From Psychroserpens sp. SPM9 (GTDB lineage: Bacteria > Bacteroidota > Bacteroidia > Flavobacteriales > Flavobacteriaceae), in contig NZ_JANZNR010000004.1 in NCBI RefSeq assembly GCF_025153525.1, positions 310,001-374,000 of the forward strand: a DNA stretch of 64,000 nt, given 5' to 3'. A model generated the notes under the pieces. The model searched no databases, was not told the DNA's origin, and saw only the letters and a list, made by a program, of their open reading frames with translations. The position numbers and the translations under genes were made by a program. Every line of letters starts with the position of its first letter. Within the stretch, counting starts at the first letter, position 1. Shown here in pieces: positions 33,635 to 42,782 of the stretch.

Positions 33635-34193
33635 ACACTTCGTTTACGCCTCCCATTTCTAAATCGTCCAAAGTTATCGTTCCGATACGTACACGAACGA
33701 GTCGCAATGTTGGAAAACCAACCTGAGCGGTCATTTTACGTACTTGTCGGAACTTACCTTCATGAAGCGTAATCGATAGCCAAGAGGTTTTTCCGTGGCG
33801 CTCATCCCGAATTTTTTTGGCACGCTCCGGAAAATCAGGAAGCTTATCCAGTTTAAAAGCCTTACACGGTTTGGTGGTATATATTTGACTCTGATGACTT
33901 ATTGCAACACCTTGCTGTAATTGCTCTAAGGCATCTTTTGTAATATCACCATCTACTTGCACATAGTATTCCTTATCGGTTTTGCCACTAGTAATGTCAT
34001 GGCTTACTTTTCCGTTTGTAGTCAGTAAGAGTAGTCCTTCAGAATCTTTATCCAAGCGTCCGATAGCCATCGTGCCTTCAGGGAAATCATACAATTCGCC
34101 TAAAAATTTTTTATGGCGTTCATGTTTGGCATTGGTTTGAAACTGGCTCAAATACCCATAGGGTTTGAAGAGCTTAAAATGACGATGTTCCAT
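33618..34193 (-). CDS. RluE/RsuA-family pseudouridine synthase
   Basis: A 191-residue enzyme without an S4 domain, as in RluE. The catalytic Asp is in MAIGRLDKDSEGLLLLTTNG (~45-60). Other family blocks are FKLFKPYGYLSQFQ, KEYYVQVDGDIT, LHEGKFRQVRKMTAQVGFPTLRLVRVRIG. It converts a specific uridine in rRNA (23S helix in RluE) to pseudouridine. It follows topB by 1 bp and its end overlaps the upstream secreted-protein gene. Confidence 0.95.
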   Translation of the reverse strand: MEHRHFKLFKPYGYLSQFQTNAKHERHKKFLGELYDFPEGTMAIGRLDKDSEGLLLLTTNGKVSHDITSGKTDKEYYVQVDGDITKDALEQLQQGVAISHQSQIYTTKPCKAFKLDKLPDFPERAKKIRDERHGKTSWLSITLHEGKFRQVRKMTAQVGFPTLRLVRVRIGTITLDDLEMGGVNEVFNPLL

Positions 34194-34194
34194 A

Positions 34195-36507
34195 CTAAAG
34201 TTCGCCTTTTAAAATAGAATACACCAAATCTTTAGTCAATTGTTTATCCTTAGCTTTTGCACGAATACTATCAAAGGACATTCGGAAATCACAACCCGAT
34301 TTATAAGCCGTACAGCCATAAGCCGTTTTTCCTCTGATAATGGTTCCAGATTGGCATTTTGGGCATTTAACGGTATCTGCTTTTTTGGCTTCGGAAGGTT
34401 TTGGCGTTCCCTTTTTGGGTTCTAAAACCAATTTGAATTGTTCATCAAAACGCAGCAAGCCTTCAGTCGTTCCATCTTCTGAAGTAAAGCCTTTCAGGTT
34501 TACGGTAGATCCTTTTTGTAACAGTCGGATAAATTGCTTTTCAGAAATCTTTTTTCCGAAGTTTTTAAAAGGCAATACAAAATCACAACCCGATTTAAAC
34601 TGATTACAGCCATAGGCCGATTTTCCTTTGATTAACTGTCCGTTTTTACATTTCGGACAAGCTTCAGCAGAAATTCCTGCAGCCTTAGTTTGCTTCACTT
34701 TAGCTTGTCTTTGCTTGACTACTATAGCTTGCGAAATATTGGCTCTGGTAGTTTCACTACGGACTTCATATACCAAATCGTCTACCATTTTTTTCATGTT
34801 TTTTATGAATAGACTGGCACTAAATTCGCCTTTTTCAATATCCTTGAGCTGCTTTTCCCAAAGTCCTGTGAGCTCTGCCGATTTCAATAATTCATTCTGA
34901 ATCGTATCAATAAGTGCAATACCAGTTACGGTTGGTAAGATTTGCTTTTTGTTGCGTTTGATATATTGACGCTTAAAAAGTGTTTCGATAATATTGGCTC
35001 GTGTTGAAGGACGACCAATCCCGTTTTCTTTCATTAAATCCCGAAGTTCATCATCATCTACTTGCTTTCCAGCGGTTTCCATGGCGCGTAGGAGCGAAGC
35101 TTCAGTAAATTGATTAGGAGGTTTGGTTTGTTTTTCCAAAAACGATGGTTCGTGAGGTCCTTTTTCACCTTTTGTAAAAGTTGGTAAAGTGTCTTTATCT
35201 GAAACTGTCGTCGTGTCTTTTTTTCCGAATTTAAAGACCACTTTCCAGCCATCTTTCAGAATTTCTTTACCTGTAGTTTTAAAATTTACATCATCAGCTT
35301 TTCCAATAACTGTGGTATTTGAAACCTCACAATCTGGATAAAATACAGCAATGAATCGTTTGACAATAATATCATAAACTTGTTGTTGATTGTATTGAAG
35401 TTTGATTTCAATTCCGGTAGGAATAATAGCGTGGTGATCGGTGACTTTTTTGTCGTTAAATACTTTAGCCGACTTTTTTATTTTCTTATCTAAAAGCGGT
35501 TGGGTTAATTGAGAATACTGCGTTAGCTTTTGAAGGATACCATGAACTTTTGGATATACATCATTAGGTAAAAATGTGGTGTCAACTCTAGGGTAGGTGA
35601 CTACTTTTTGTTCATATAATTTCTGAACAATCTTTAAAGTGTCCTCTGCTGAAAATCCGAATTTCGTATTACAATACACCTGTAATCCTGTTAAATCAAA
35701 GAGTTTTGGTGCATATTCTTTACCTTTCTTTTTGGTGATTGAAACAATTTCAAAATCATGTTCTTTGACCTTATTAGCGAGAATTTCACCATCTTCCATT
35801 TTAAGAAAACGCCCTTCTTCATAAGCAAATAAGGTATTGCGATAGAGGGTTTGTAATTCCCAATAGGGTTGCGGTTTAAAGTTTTCAATTTCTTTAAAAC
35901 GGTTGACAACCATAGCTAATGTTGGTGTTTGCACTCGACCAACAGAGAGCACTTGTTTATAGCCTCCATGTTTTACTGTATATAAACGCGTGGCATTCAT
36001 ACCTAATAACCAATCGCCAATGGCACGTGAAAATCCGGCATAATACAAGTTGTCGTAGGTTTCAGAATCTTTCAGACTTTCAAAACCTTCTTTAATGGCT
36101 TCCGTAGTTAAGGATGAAATCCATAGACGCTGTACTTTTCCTTTATAATTTGCCTGATCTAAGACCCAACGTTGGATCAATTCTCCCTCTTGACCAGCAT
36201 CACCACAATTAATGACAAGTTCGGCTTTATCAAAGAGTGATTTTACAATATTGAATTGTTTTTCAATCCCAGAATTGCTCACCACTTTGGTTTTAAACTT
36301 TTCGGGAAGCATGGGTAAATTATTAAGATCCCAACTTTTCCAATAAGGTTTATAATCGTTAGGTTCGAGGAGTGTGCATAGATGCCCGAAAGTATAAGTC
36401 ACCGCATAACCATTGCCTTCGTAGTAGCCATCACGTTTTGTATTGGCACCAAGAACTTGCGCGATTTCTCGTGCGACACTAGGTTTTTCGGCAATACAAA
36501 CTTTCAT
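34195..36507 (-). CDS. topB: DNA topoisomerase III
   Basis: A 770-residue type IA topoisomerase. The TOPRIM domain starts MKVCIAEKPSVAREIAQVLG, with acidic block CGDAGQEGELI. The catalytic Tyr is in VTYPRVDTTFLP (~325). The FGFSAEDTLKIVQKLYE and IGRPSTRANIIETLFKR segments are typical of TopB. The C-terminus carries two zinc-finger-like repeats (CPKCKNGQLIKGKSAYGC...C and CPKCQSGTIIRGKTAYGC...C). It decatenates replication or recombination intermediates. It is transcribed together with the pseudouridine synthase gene. Confidence 0.97.
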   Translation of the reverse strand: MKVCIAEKPSVAREIAQVLGANTKRDGYYEGNGYAVTYTFGHLCTLLEPNDYKPYWKSWDLNNLPMLPEKFKTKVVSNSGIEKQFNIVKSLFDKAELVINCGDAGQEGELIQRWVLDQANYKGKVQRLWISSLTTEAIKEGFESLKDSETYDNLYYAGFSRAIGDWLLGMNATRLYTVKHGGYKQVLSVGRVQTPTLAMVVNRFKEIENFKPQPYWELQTLYRNTLFAYEEGRFLKMEDGEILANKVKEHDFEIVSITKKKGKEYAPKLFDLTGLQVYCNTKFGFSAEDTLKIVQKLYEQKVVTYPRVDTTFLPNDVYPKVHGILQKLTQYSQLTQPLLDKKIKKSAKVFNDKKVTDHHAIIPTGIEIKLQYNQQQVYDIIVKRFIAVFYPDCEVSNTTVIGKADDVNFKTTGKEILKDGWKVVFKFGKKDTTTVSDKDTLPTFTKGEKGPHEPSFLEKQTKPPNQFTEASLLRAMETAGKQVDDDELRDLMKENGIGRPSTRANIIETLFKRQYIKRNKKQILPTVTGIALIDTIQNELLKSAELTGLWEKQLKDIEKGEFSASLFIKNMKKMVDDLVYEVRSETTRANISQAIVVKQRQAKVKQTKAAGISAEACPKCKNGQLIKGKSAYGCNQFKSGCDFVLPFKNFGKKISEKQFIRLLQKGSTVNLKGFTSEDGTTEGLLRFDEQFKLVLEPKKGTPKPSEAKKADTVKCPKCQSGTIIRGKTAYGCTAYKSGCDFRMSFDSIRAKAKDKQLTKDLVYSILKGEL

Positions 36508-36660
36508 ATAATGATGCTATGATTTGGAAATTATACAGCACTGCAAAATAGGAAAATGTAGTTGTTTTTTGAAAGGGATTTATGCAGAGTTATTAACTAA
36601 GCTTTAATGTCGATTACGGGACTGATTTTGAATCGCTAAAGGTTAAAGAAATCAATTATG

Positions 36661-37263
36661 TTAGTCGTAGATTCTGATAATTTCACCATGACCTTTGCCT
36701 TTAACACTTCTAATATAAGCATTGATAACTTTAGTCATGGGTATGGGATGATGTCCAGGAAAGTAATCTTTGTATTTTTCATAAGCATCTTCAACCATTC
36801 CTGACGATACGACATTGACTCGTATTCCGTTTTTAATTTCAAGTGCTACGGCTTTTACAAAGCTATGAATCCCTCCGTTTACCATGGCAGCACTCGTAGT
36901 TTTTACAACCGGATCATCGGCTAAAATACCAGTAGATAAGGTTATAGAGCCATTTGGTTTTAAATAGTGTTGACCTATACGCACCAGATTAACTTGTCCC
37001 ATAAGTTTACTTTTAAGACCAATATAGTAATCGGTTTCAGTAAGTTTATCAAAGTCGTCCCATTTAGCTTCACCTGCGATACAAATGATAGCGTCAAAGG
37101 TTCCTGTTTTTTCAAACATTGCGCTAATAGAATCACTATCTGCAATATCAACAGTTGCCTCTCCTTGACTACGTCCAGCTATTACAATATCATTTTTTTC
37201 TTTAAAATGGGACACTACTTTTTTTCCAATAGTCCCGTGTCCTCCAATAATTAGTATTTTCAT
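36661..37263 (-). CDS. Short-chain dehydrogenase/reductase
   Basis: A 200-residue Rossmann enzyme. The nucleotide-binding GGHGTIGKKVV is at the N-terminus, and the AGRSQ and VDIADSDSI segments define NADP(H)/NAD(H) contacts. The central NGSITLSTGI (Ser) and the mid-sequence lack the usual YxxxK; the active-site position reads AAMVNGGIHSFVKA. Short atypical SDRs with this sequence are common in Bacteroidota and proteobacteria. The substrate is unknown. Its start abuts the stop of the YdeI-like gene (37263). Confidence 0.88.
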   Translation of the reverse strand: MKILIIGGHGTIGKKVVSHFKEKNDIVIAGRSQGEATVDIADSDSISAMFEKTGTFDAIICIAGEAKWDDFDKLTETDYYIGLKSKLMGQVNLVRIGQHYLKPNGSITLSTGILADDPVVKTTSAAMVNGGIHSFVKAVALEIKNGIRVNVVSSGMVEDAYEKYKDYFPGHHPIPMTKVINAYIRSVKGKGHGEIIRIYD

Positions 37264-37850
37264 TATTTATAATTGTCATTTAGACCTTTGCCGTTTAATA
37301 TGTTGGGTATGGACTTTTCAATTCTAGATTGACGGGTTTTTGATTGTTTGGCATTGGCAAAGTGTAGGAGGTAGCCTCGTTGTCGTCCAGGTGTTAAGGA
37401 GTAGAATGCTGATTTTATTTCAGAATTGCTTTCTAACAATGTTTTAAATTCGTCAGGGATTTTAAACTCAGACGTCTTTTTCAGTTTTATTTCTAATCCT
37501 GCTTTTTCAACTTCAATGGCCTCAAAAATATAAGATTTGATGGTCGTTTTTAAATCAATAATCTCTTGTAAACTGGTAAACCGAAGTTGTCTGGCCGATT
37601 GAACGTTTTTGGTTTGTTGAATAAGAATAGTGTTGGTGTCTTTTAATAAAACGCCTTTATGAAACAGAAGTGCGCAATATTTTTTAAATCCGTGAATTAA
37701 TACAATGTTACTTTTATTATAAGTATAACAGGGAACGCCCCATTTCAATTCTTCTACCAAAGTACAGTCAAGTACAATCTTACGTAATTCGTTATATTCT
37801 TGTTTCCATGGCGTGTCTTTGTCAAAGAACCAATCTACATTTGAATTCAT
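37263..37850 (-). CDS. YdeI/OmpD-associated family protein (DUF1801-like)
   Basis: A ~195-residue protein starting at ATG 37850 (MNSNVDWFFDKDTPWKQEYNELR). The frame runs 32 codons further upstream, but the family begins here. The N-terminal part is DUF1801-like (LVEELKWGVPCYTYNKSNIVLIHGFKKYCALLFHKG). The C-terminal part is the YdeI helical domain (IPDEFKTLLESNSEIKSAFYSLTPGRQRGYLLHFANAKQSKTRQSRIEKSI). The function is unknown. It forms a two-gene unit with the SDR gene. Confidence 0.88.
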   Translation of the reverse strand: MNSNVDWFFDKDTPWKQEYNELRKIVLDCTLVEELKWGVPCYTYNKSNIVLIHGFKKYCALLFHKGVLLKDTNTILIQQTKNVQSARQLRFTSLQEIIDLKTTIKSYIFEAIEVEKAGLEIKLKKTSEFKIPDEFKTLLESNSEIKSAFYSLTPGRQRGYLLHFANAKQSKTRQSRIEKSIPNILNGKGLNDNYK

Positions 37851-38004
37851 ACCTTTTGTTGATTTAATTACAGTCTTATTTCGCTTAAATGGGGCGTTCA
37901 AACAGTCGTGATACAAGGTAGTAAAAAATGAACTATAGGTAAGCAAAGTTAAGTTGATTATAACTCATCACAATTATAGCAACAAGGATAAGGCTAATGC
38001 TTTT

Positions 38005-38565
38005 TTATTCAGTAACTGAGCTCCAGTTTTCTCCAGTTTTTATTCGGTAGAGTTGCATTTCAGAAATTCCAAATTGCTTGGCAATCATTTTTAGGCGAGT
38101 TCTTCGGTTGGGATCATTAATTTTCCGTTTAATGAGTTTAACCTTAGTTTCGGTTAATTTAGTATGTGAAGGTAATTTACGGACGATGTTTTTAAAATCT
38201 GGATTGCTAAACTGATGCACCTCTTTTTCTCTCTTAGTAGCCCATTTTAAATTTTCGACACGATTATCGGTTTTGTCATAGTTGAGATGAATCACACAAA
38301 TGCCATCGTTTTGTTCAAGAAAATGTTGAGCAACCAGTTTATGAACATATCTACTGGTTAATTTTCCATTCTTTTTTTGTCTTACAGGTAAGTTTTGATA
38401 CCCATTAATGTAGTACTTTTTGACTAGGAATTCTTCTTCGGTTTTACAATTTTTAATTCTGCCGTAATTTGAGATTTTAAACTTTTCTGCATCTGAAATA
38501 TTTTCGTCAAATACAATCTCTTTCCATTTTTCGTTCCAATTATTTCTTATCATGACCATTTTCAT
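38005..38565 (-). CDS. NUMOD4/HNH homing-endonuclease-like protein
   Basis: A 186-residue stand-alone protein with the phage/intron homing layout. The N-terminal NUMOD4 motif is KWKEIVFDE...KISNYGRIKN. The HNH nuclease is VHKLVAQHFLEQNDGICVIHLNYDKTDNRVENLKWATKRE (~80-120). The C-terminal helix-turn-helix is LKMIAKQFGISEMQLYRIKTGENW. All HNH residues appear intact. It is not inside another gene or an intron here, and its start is preceded by a perfect 14-bp palindrome (38576-38589). Confidence 0.9.
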   Translation of the reverse strand: MKMVMIRNNWNEKWKEIVFDENISDAEKFKISNYGRIKNCKTEEEFLVKKYYINGYQNLPVRQKKNGKLTSRYVHKLVAQHFLEQNDGICVIHLNYDKTDNRVENLKWATKREKEVHQFSNPDFKNIVRKLPSHTKLTETKVKLIKRKINDPNRRTRLKMIAKQFGISEMQLYRIKTGENWSSVTE

Positions 38566-38575
38566 TTATACGTTG

Positions 38576-38589
38576 GTAACGTACGTTAC
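38576..38589. promoter_or_regulatory. Perfect 14-bp palindrome upstream of the HNH gene
   Basis: GTAACGTACGTTAC is fully self-complementary and lies 10 bp upstream of the NUMOD4/HNH start. It could be an operator or a nuclease recognition site. Confidence 0.4.
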
Positions 38590-38786
38590 ATCCTTTAAAA
38601 TTACTAAAAGAAAATGAGTAAGACGAACAACTGCGGGCTTTTCTGAAGGTTTTAGCATTAAGTAGTTAATTTTTAAGGTGTTGCGTTTTGTGTTTTTTTA
38701 ACCTTAAACCTATTAAAAATAGTAATTATTAATTGTCATATTTCCGTAACTTCTGTAACTAAAACAGTAAAGAGATAAAAAGAAAC

Positions 38787-39284
38787 GTGCTGGACCAGAA
38801 TTTCGAACAAGTACTTGAAGCTAATAAAGAAAAAATCTATCGTATCTGTAAGATTTATGCAATAAATCCTATAGAGCCACAAGATTTATTTCAGGAAGTC
38901 GTGTTTCAAATTTGGAAATCTTTATCCAGTTTTAAAGGAAACTCAACTATTGATACTTGGATCTACCGAATTGCATTAAATGTGTGTATGCGATCTAAAT
39001 TGAAATTTGAAAAAAGTAATGATAAAAAGGTAAGGTTAGAAGCGATAGCCTTTAAAGTAGCCGATACTTCAATAGATGAATCTGAACAAGAAAAATTTAG
39101 GTTTTTAAAGCAATGTATTACAACCTTAAATGAAAGTGATACTTTGATTATTGTGTTGTATTTGGAAGAATTGTCGTATAAAGAAATTGCCACAGTAACT
39201 GGTTTATCTGAAAATCATATAGCAGTAAAGATGAAACGAATTCGCAAGCGTTTATTTGATTGTATTAACCCAAAGCTAAACTAA
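38787..39284 (+). CDS. ECF-type RNA polymerase sigma factor
   Basis: A 165-residue sigma-70 family protein that starts with GTG. Region 2 reads ICKIYAINPIEPQDLFQEVVFQIWKSLSSFKGNSTIDTWIYRIALNVCMR. Region 4 reads LNESDTLIIVLYLEELSYKEIATVTGLSENHIAVKMKRIRKRL. It lacks regions 1 and 3, as ECF factors do. The downstream membrane-protein gene starts 1 bp after its stop and probably encodes the cognate regulator. Target promoters are not evident in the window. Confidence 0.95.
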   Translation: MLDQNFEQVLEANKEKIYRICKIYAINPIEPQDLFQEVVFQIWKSLSSFKGNSTIDTWIYRIALNVCMRSKLKFEKSNDKKVRLEAIAFKVADTSIDESEQEKFRFLKQCITTLNESDTLIIVLYLEELSYKEIATVTGLSENHIAVKMKRIRKRLFDCINPKLN

Positions 39285-39285
39285 T

Positions 39286-39918
39286 ATGGAAGAATATCAT
39301 TTAAGACAGATTTGGAAAAGTTCTTCAAAAAACGAATATATCTCAGTTGATAAAAATCAATTAATTAAAGATTTTAAGGCTGGTATGGAAGGTAGAGAAC
39401 ATATTGTTCGTAGAAGAGACCGACGAGAAATTATAGCAGCCATTGTTGGTATAATTGGCTTTGGATATACACTTTATCTTTACTCTAATTTGATTTCGTT
39501 TATAGGGTCAATACTTGGTATTCTCTCATTAGTATATATCATCTTTAAATTGAGGAACCATCGAAAAAGTAAGTTTACAAAAGCCTTGTTTTTACCTATT
39601 CACGACCAGTTAGTTAACCAAAAACAGTTTATGTTGGGTCAATTTAAGCTGTTAAATACAGTTTTATATTGGGCGTCATTTCCACTTTTTTTTGCAAATA
39701 CACTCATAATTTGGGGCATTTCAAAATCCAGCCAACCACTAAGTATTGTAGAACAGTTGGTTTATAAATGGGAAGCAAAATTAATGTTCACCTTTTTGAT
39801 AGCGTTCTTCTTTGTTTACATAGGATGGCTAAATAAAAAAGCAGCTAAAGTTAACTGGCGTCCGCTAATCAAGCAGATTGAAACAATTATCAATAACCTT
39901 AAAAACACAGATAATTAA
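39286..39918 (+). CDS. Membrane protein, probable anti-sigma partner
   Basis: A 210-residue protein. The N-terminal ~55 residues are cytoplasmic and charged (EEYHLRQIWKSSSKNEYISVDKNQLIKDFKAGMEGREHIVRRRDRRE). Four transmembrane helices follow in two pairs (~50-90 and ~125-190). The one-base spacing from the ECF sigma gene and the short cytosolic N-terminus suit an anti-sigma factor, but there is no zinc-binding HxxxCxxC motif. The sigma link is inferred from position only. Confidence 0.7.
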   Translation: MEEYHLRQIWKSSSKNEYISVDKNQLIKDFKAGMEGREHIVRRRDRREIIAAIVGIIGFGYTLYLYSNLISFIGSILGILSLVYIIFKLRNHRKSKFTKALFLPIHDQLVNQKQFMLGQFKLLNTVLYWASFPLFFANTLIIWGISKSSQPLSIVEQLVYKWEAKLMFTFLIAFFFVYIGWLNKKAAKVNWRPLIKQIETIINNLKNTDN

Positions 39919-39980
39919 ATTATTCTGTCATAAAATCCAAACGCTTGTCACTAATCAAATAGAAACATAAAATAAGAGTT

Positions 39981-41273
39981 ATGAAATTTTTAAAAATAAA
40001 AAACAGTTTTTTTTCGGTGATGGGTGTACTATTAATGTTAATTGCATTTTTAATTTTTCCAGATTCAGCACCTTGGTACTATGAAATGATAGTATATAAC
40101 ATTGGTTTGCTATTAATTATAATTCCGAAATATCCTAAGATTAAACATGAATTAAAGCTTATGAAGAATCGTAGTATTGGAATCCTGCTTTTTCTCACAA
40201 CATTTTGTGCAACAGGTCAAGATTATTCAAAACAGATTGATGCTTTTGCTAAGAGTTTTGCCGAAAAAAACACAACAGCAATAAGTGCGTTTATGAGTTC
40301 TGAATTAAAGTTTGTAGACATTCCAACAACAAATACGCCTGCCATAATGAAAAATATTGTGTCAAATTTACCAAAACTTAAAAGTATGACGCTTATTGAA
40401 AGTAAGCAAGGTAGTGCAAAAGTAAAGTATGATTTTGAGGTTCTTGGAGTAAGAGAATCTATTATATTTTTTGATAGTTCTGGCAAAATAATAAAGATTG
40501 AGTTGGTAGATAATTTAATTAAACAAGAAGCCGAAGCCAGGCGTCAGCAACAAGAAAGTGTACAATCTCCTCAAATAGGGGAATTCGAGAAAAAGCATGT
40601 TACAAAGACTGTAGAGTTTGTGGCATCTGATGGTTTGATTATAAATGGGAATTTATATGAAGTGGATAAACAAAAGCCAATAGTGTTATTATGTCACCAA
40701 GCAGGATATAACCGAATTGAATATGCCGATATAGCACCAAGATTAAATGCCTTAGGCTATAATTGCCTTGCGATAGATTTACGTTCTGGAGGCACTTTTG
40801 CTGGAGAGCCAAACACAACAAATCAACGTGCCATTGAACAAGGATTGAATTCTGAAATGATAGATGCTCAGCAAGATGTCACTGCTGCTGTGGCCTTTCT
40901 CAACCAACTTTACAAGCAAAAAGTTATAGTTTGGGGCAGTTCCTTTTCATCCAGTTTAGCTTTATTGGAAAGTCGTAATAATCCTAAAATAAAAGCTATA
41001 ATTGGTTTTAGTCCTGGAGATTATTTTGGTGATAAAGCTCCATCTTTAGCCACTGTTTTTTCAAAAATTGATATTCCTTTTTGGGTGAGCTCGTCAAAGC
41101 AAGAAGCCGAAGTATTAAAGACTTTAATTGGCGATTTAAAATTAAAAAAGAAGCAACAGCAATTTATTCCAGAATCTAATGGTTTTCATGGCTCAAGAGC
41201 TTTGTGGACAGGCCAAAAAGGAGCCGAAGACTACTGGGCTTCAGTTATTGAGTTTTTACGTGAATTAGACTAA
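39981..41273 (+). CDS. Exported alpha/beta hydrolase with an N-terminal membrane module
   Basis: A 430-residue ORF. Residues 1-60 contain two hydrophobic helices (FFSVMGVLLMLIAFLIF, YNIGLLLIIIP). At residue 61 a complete signal-peptide-like sequence appears (MKNRSIGILLFLTTFCATGQ), so translation may really start at ATG 40161. Residues ~82-180 are a DUF3887/NTF2-like domain. Residues ~205-430 are an alpha/beta hydrolase with a nucleophile-elbow-like VWGSSFSSSLAL and late GFHGSRA. Substrate unknown. It is third in the sigma-factor cluster and may belong to that regulon. Confidence 0.82.
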   Translation: MKFLKIKNSFFSVMGVLLMLIAFLIFPDSAPWYYEMIVYNIGLLLIIIPKYPKIKHELKLMKNRSIGILLFLTTFCATGQDYSKQIDAFAKSFAEKNTTAISAFMSSELKFVDIPTTNTPAIMKNIVSNLPKLKSMTLIESKQGSAKVKYDFEVLGVRESIIFFDSSGKIIKIELVDNLIKQEAEARRQQQESVQSPQIGEFEKKHVTKTVEFVASDGLIINGNLYEVDKQKPIVLLCHQAGYNRIEYADIAPRLNALGYNCLAIDLRSGGTFAGEPNTTNQRAIEQGLNSEMIDAQQDVTAAVAFLNQLYKQKVIVWGSSFSSSLALLESRNNPKIKAIIGFSPGDYFGDKAPSLATVFSKIDIPFWVSSSKQEAEVLKTLIGDLKLKKKQQQFIPESNGFHGSRALWTGQKGAEDYWASVIEFLRELD

Positions 41274-41355
41274 GTCCTTAAATGAATTTCTGCGAGATGA
41301 TTCTGTAGAATCTGTTGTGACTAAAAAGAAAAACATCAATTTATAAAGTTTAGAC

Positions 41356-42417
41356 TTACATCTGTGTATCATAAATTACAGGAAATTGCTTTGGAATATC
41401 GTCTAATGATTCGCCAAAATTTTGTCTTAAATCGATCTCAATGCCACGAGCCATACTAGATATTGGAACATCATTAGCAGAACCTTCAAACGGATTTTCA
41501 CCAGTGCGTCCAATACGTTCCATGGTGTGAAAAATCCAAGCAACAATAATATAAAAAGGGACTGAAAGCCAAATAAAAAACGAGCCAACTGTAGGATGAA
41601 GTGTAGTCATTTCTTTTCCAATTTCAGCAAATTGCGGTACAATTGCTAAAGGCAATAATAGCACAAAAAGCCACATAAAATAGTGGTTTAAGGTTGCAAA
41701 TTGTCGCGGATAAGGGAAATTTTTGATGCGTTCAGATTTGCCTTGTAGTGTGAATAATTCTTCCAGAACACCCTCAGTTTGTAAAAAAGAAAATTCCCAA
41801 ACAATGCCTTTTTCTTTAAGCTGTTTTAAATGATGCGACTGTAGGTAAAGAACCGCTGTTTGTTTGTTGTTTTTGCTCATCACATAGTCTAAATCTTGTT
41901 TAGAAAGATAAGGTCTCATGTCATCTTCAACGTTAGATTCCCATTCGGGTGGACGAACCATTTTACTCCATTCTTTGTTAGTCTTTTCATGAATAACAGT
42001 TTCCCAAGGTTTAGAAACACGCATGGCATGCCTTAATGCTGTCATCCATGCGATATGTCTGTAAGTTAATGTTTTGATTTCCTGTTGTAAGGTTTCTTCA
42101 GAGCATTTTTCTTTAGCATATTCATTACTTACCATGTCTTGCACATACATACCAAACGTTCGGGAAGTATTAACAATGCCGCCCCAAATTTTTCTGGCTT
42201 CCCAAATTCTTCCGTAGGCAGAATTATTTTGAAAACCAATAACAAAAGCAACTGCAGTGCCAATCAAGGCTAAAGGTGTCCAAGGGATTTTTAACCATTC
42301 TAAGTCAAAAAAGTAATATAATGATACAAATATGACGATTATAGCTACAAACAAAAGGGTCTCATAACGCGTCCATTTTGCCATATCCTTAATTTTGAAA
42401 ACCTTTTTAGTATACAT
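41356..42417 (-). CDS. Bestrophin-family anion channel
   Basis: A 353-residue bestrophin/UPF0187 protein. Markers are the N-terminal TM pair, the highly conserved FVIGFQNNSAYGRIWEARKIWGGIVNTSR pore-lining region (~80-108), and the C-terminal LPLAIVPQFAEIG and HTMERIGRTGENPFEGSANDVPISSMARGIEIDLRQ, which carry the acidic cluster preceding the last helix. It conducts small anions such as chloride across the inner membrane. It is monocistronic. Confidence 0.95.
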   Translation of the reverse strand: MYTKKVFKIKDMAKWTRYETLLFVAIIVIFVSLYYFFDLEWLKIPWTPLALIGTAVAFVIGFQNNSAYGRIWEARKIWGGIVNTSRTFGMYVQDMVSNEYAKEKCSEETLQQEIKTLTYRHIAWMTALRHAMRVSKPWETVIHEKTNKEWSKMVRPPEWESNVEDDMRPYLSKQDLDYVMSKNNKQTAVLYLQSHHLKQLKEKGIVWEFSFLQTEGVLEELFTLQGKSERIKNFPYPRQFATLNHYFMWLFVLLLPLAIVPQFAEIGKEMTTLHPTVGSFFIWLSVPFYIIVAWIFHTMERIGRTGENPFEGSANDVPISSMARGIEIDLRQNFGESLDDIPKQFPVIYDTQM

Positions 42418-42516
42418 AAAGTTTATAGTTTTGAGTTAGTTGTTCGCTGGATGTTACAAAATGTTTACATTCAACAATATTATAAAAACTAAGTTAGTGA
42501 AAGAATATTAAACGGT

Positions 42517-42747
42517 TTACTTTTTCTGCTTAACGACTTCTACTGGTATGAATATAGGTAAATAACTAGGCATACAGTTTTTTGGAACAAGGTCATCTTT
42601 GTACAAGCCTATTGTTTCTCCGATTGTTTTAAATCGACTACGATGTTTTTCTTCCCATTTACCTATTTGTCCAGATGTATAGTTCGTTATCATTGAAACT
42701 ACTGGTTTCTTCCATATACGAGACCGATAAGTAATCTGAAGATGCAC
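42517..42747 (-). pseudogene. Possible C-terminal gene remnant
   Basis: A GTG-initiated frame of 76 codons (VHLQITYRSRIWKKPVVSM...PIFIPVEVVKQKK) that stays open for 13 codons upstream of the GTG without a better start. It has protein-like composition and a plausible C-terminus but no N-terminal domain or signal. It may be the leftover end of a longer gene or a chance ORF. It sits between the bestrophin gene and a lipoprotein gene. Confidence 0.3.
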
Positions 42748-42782
42748 TTGTAGGAGATTAACGTTTTTATTCGGGTAAAGTT

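Noticed and set aside
34240-34900. Plus-strand ORFs opposite topB
   Set aside because: They are reverse-frame shadows of the highly coding topoisomerase III gene, with no independent start region.
38005-38565. Insertion sequence or group I intron for the HNH gene
   Set aside because: No transposase domain, no terminal inverted repeats and no intron core. The protein is a stand-alone NUMOD4/HNH type.
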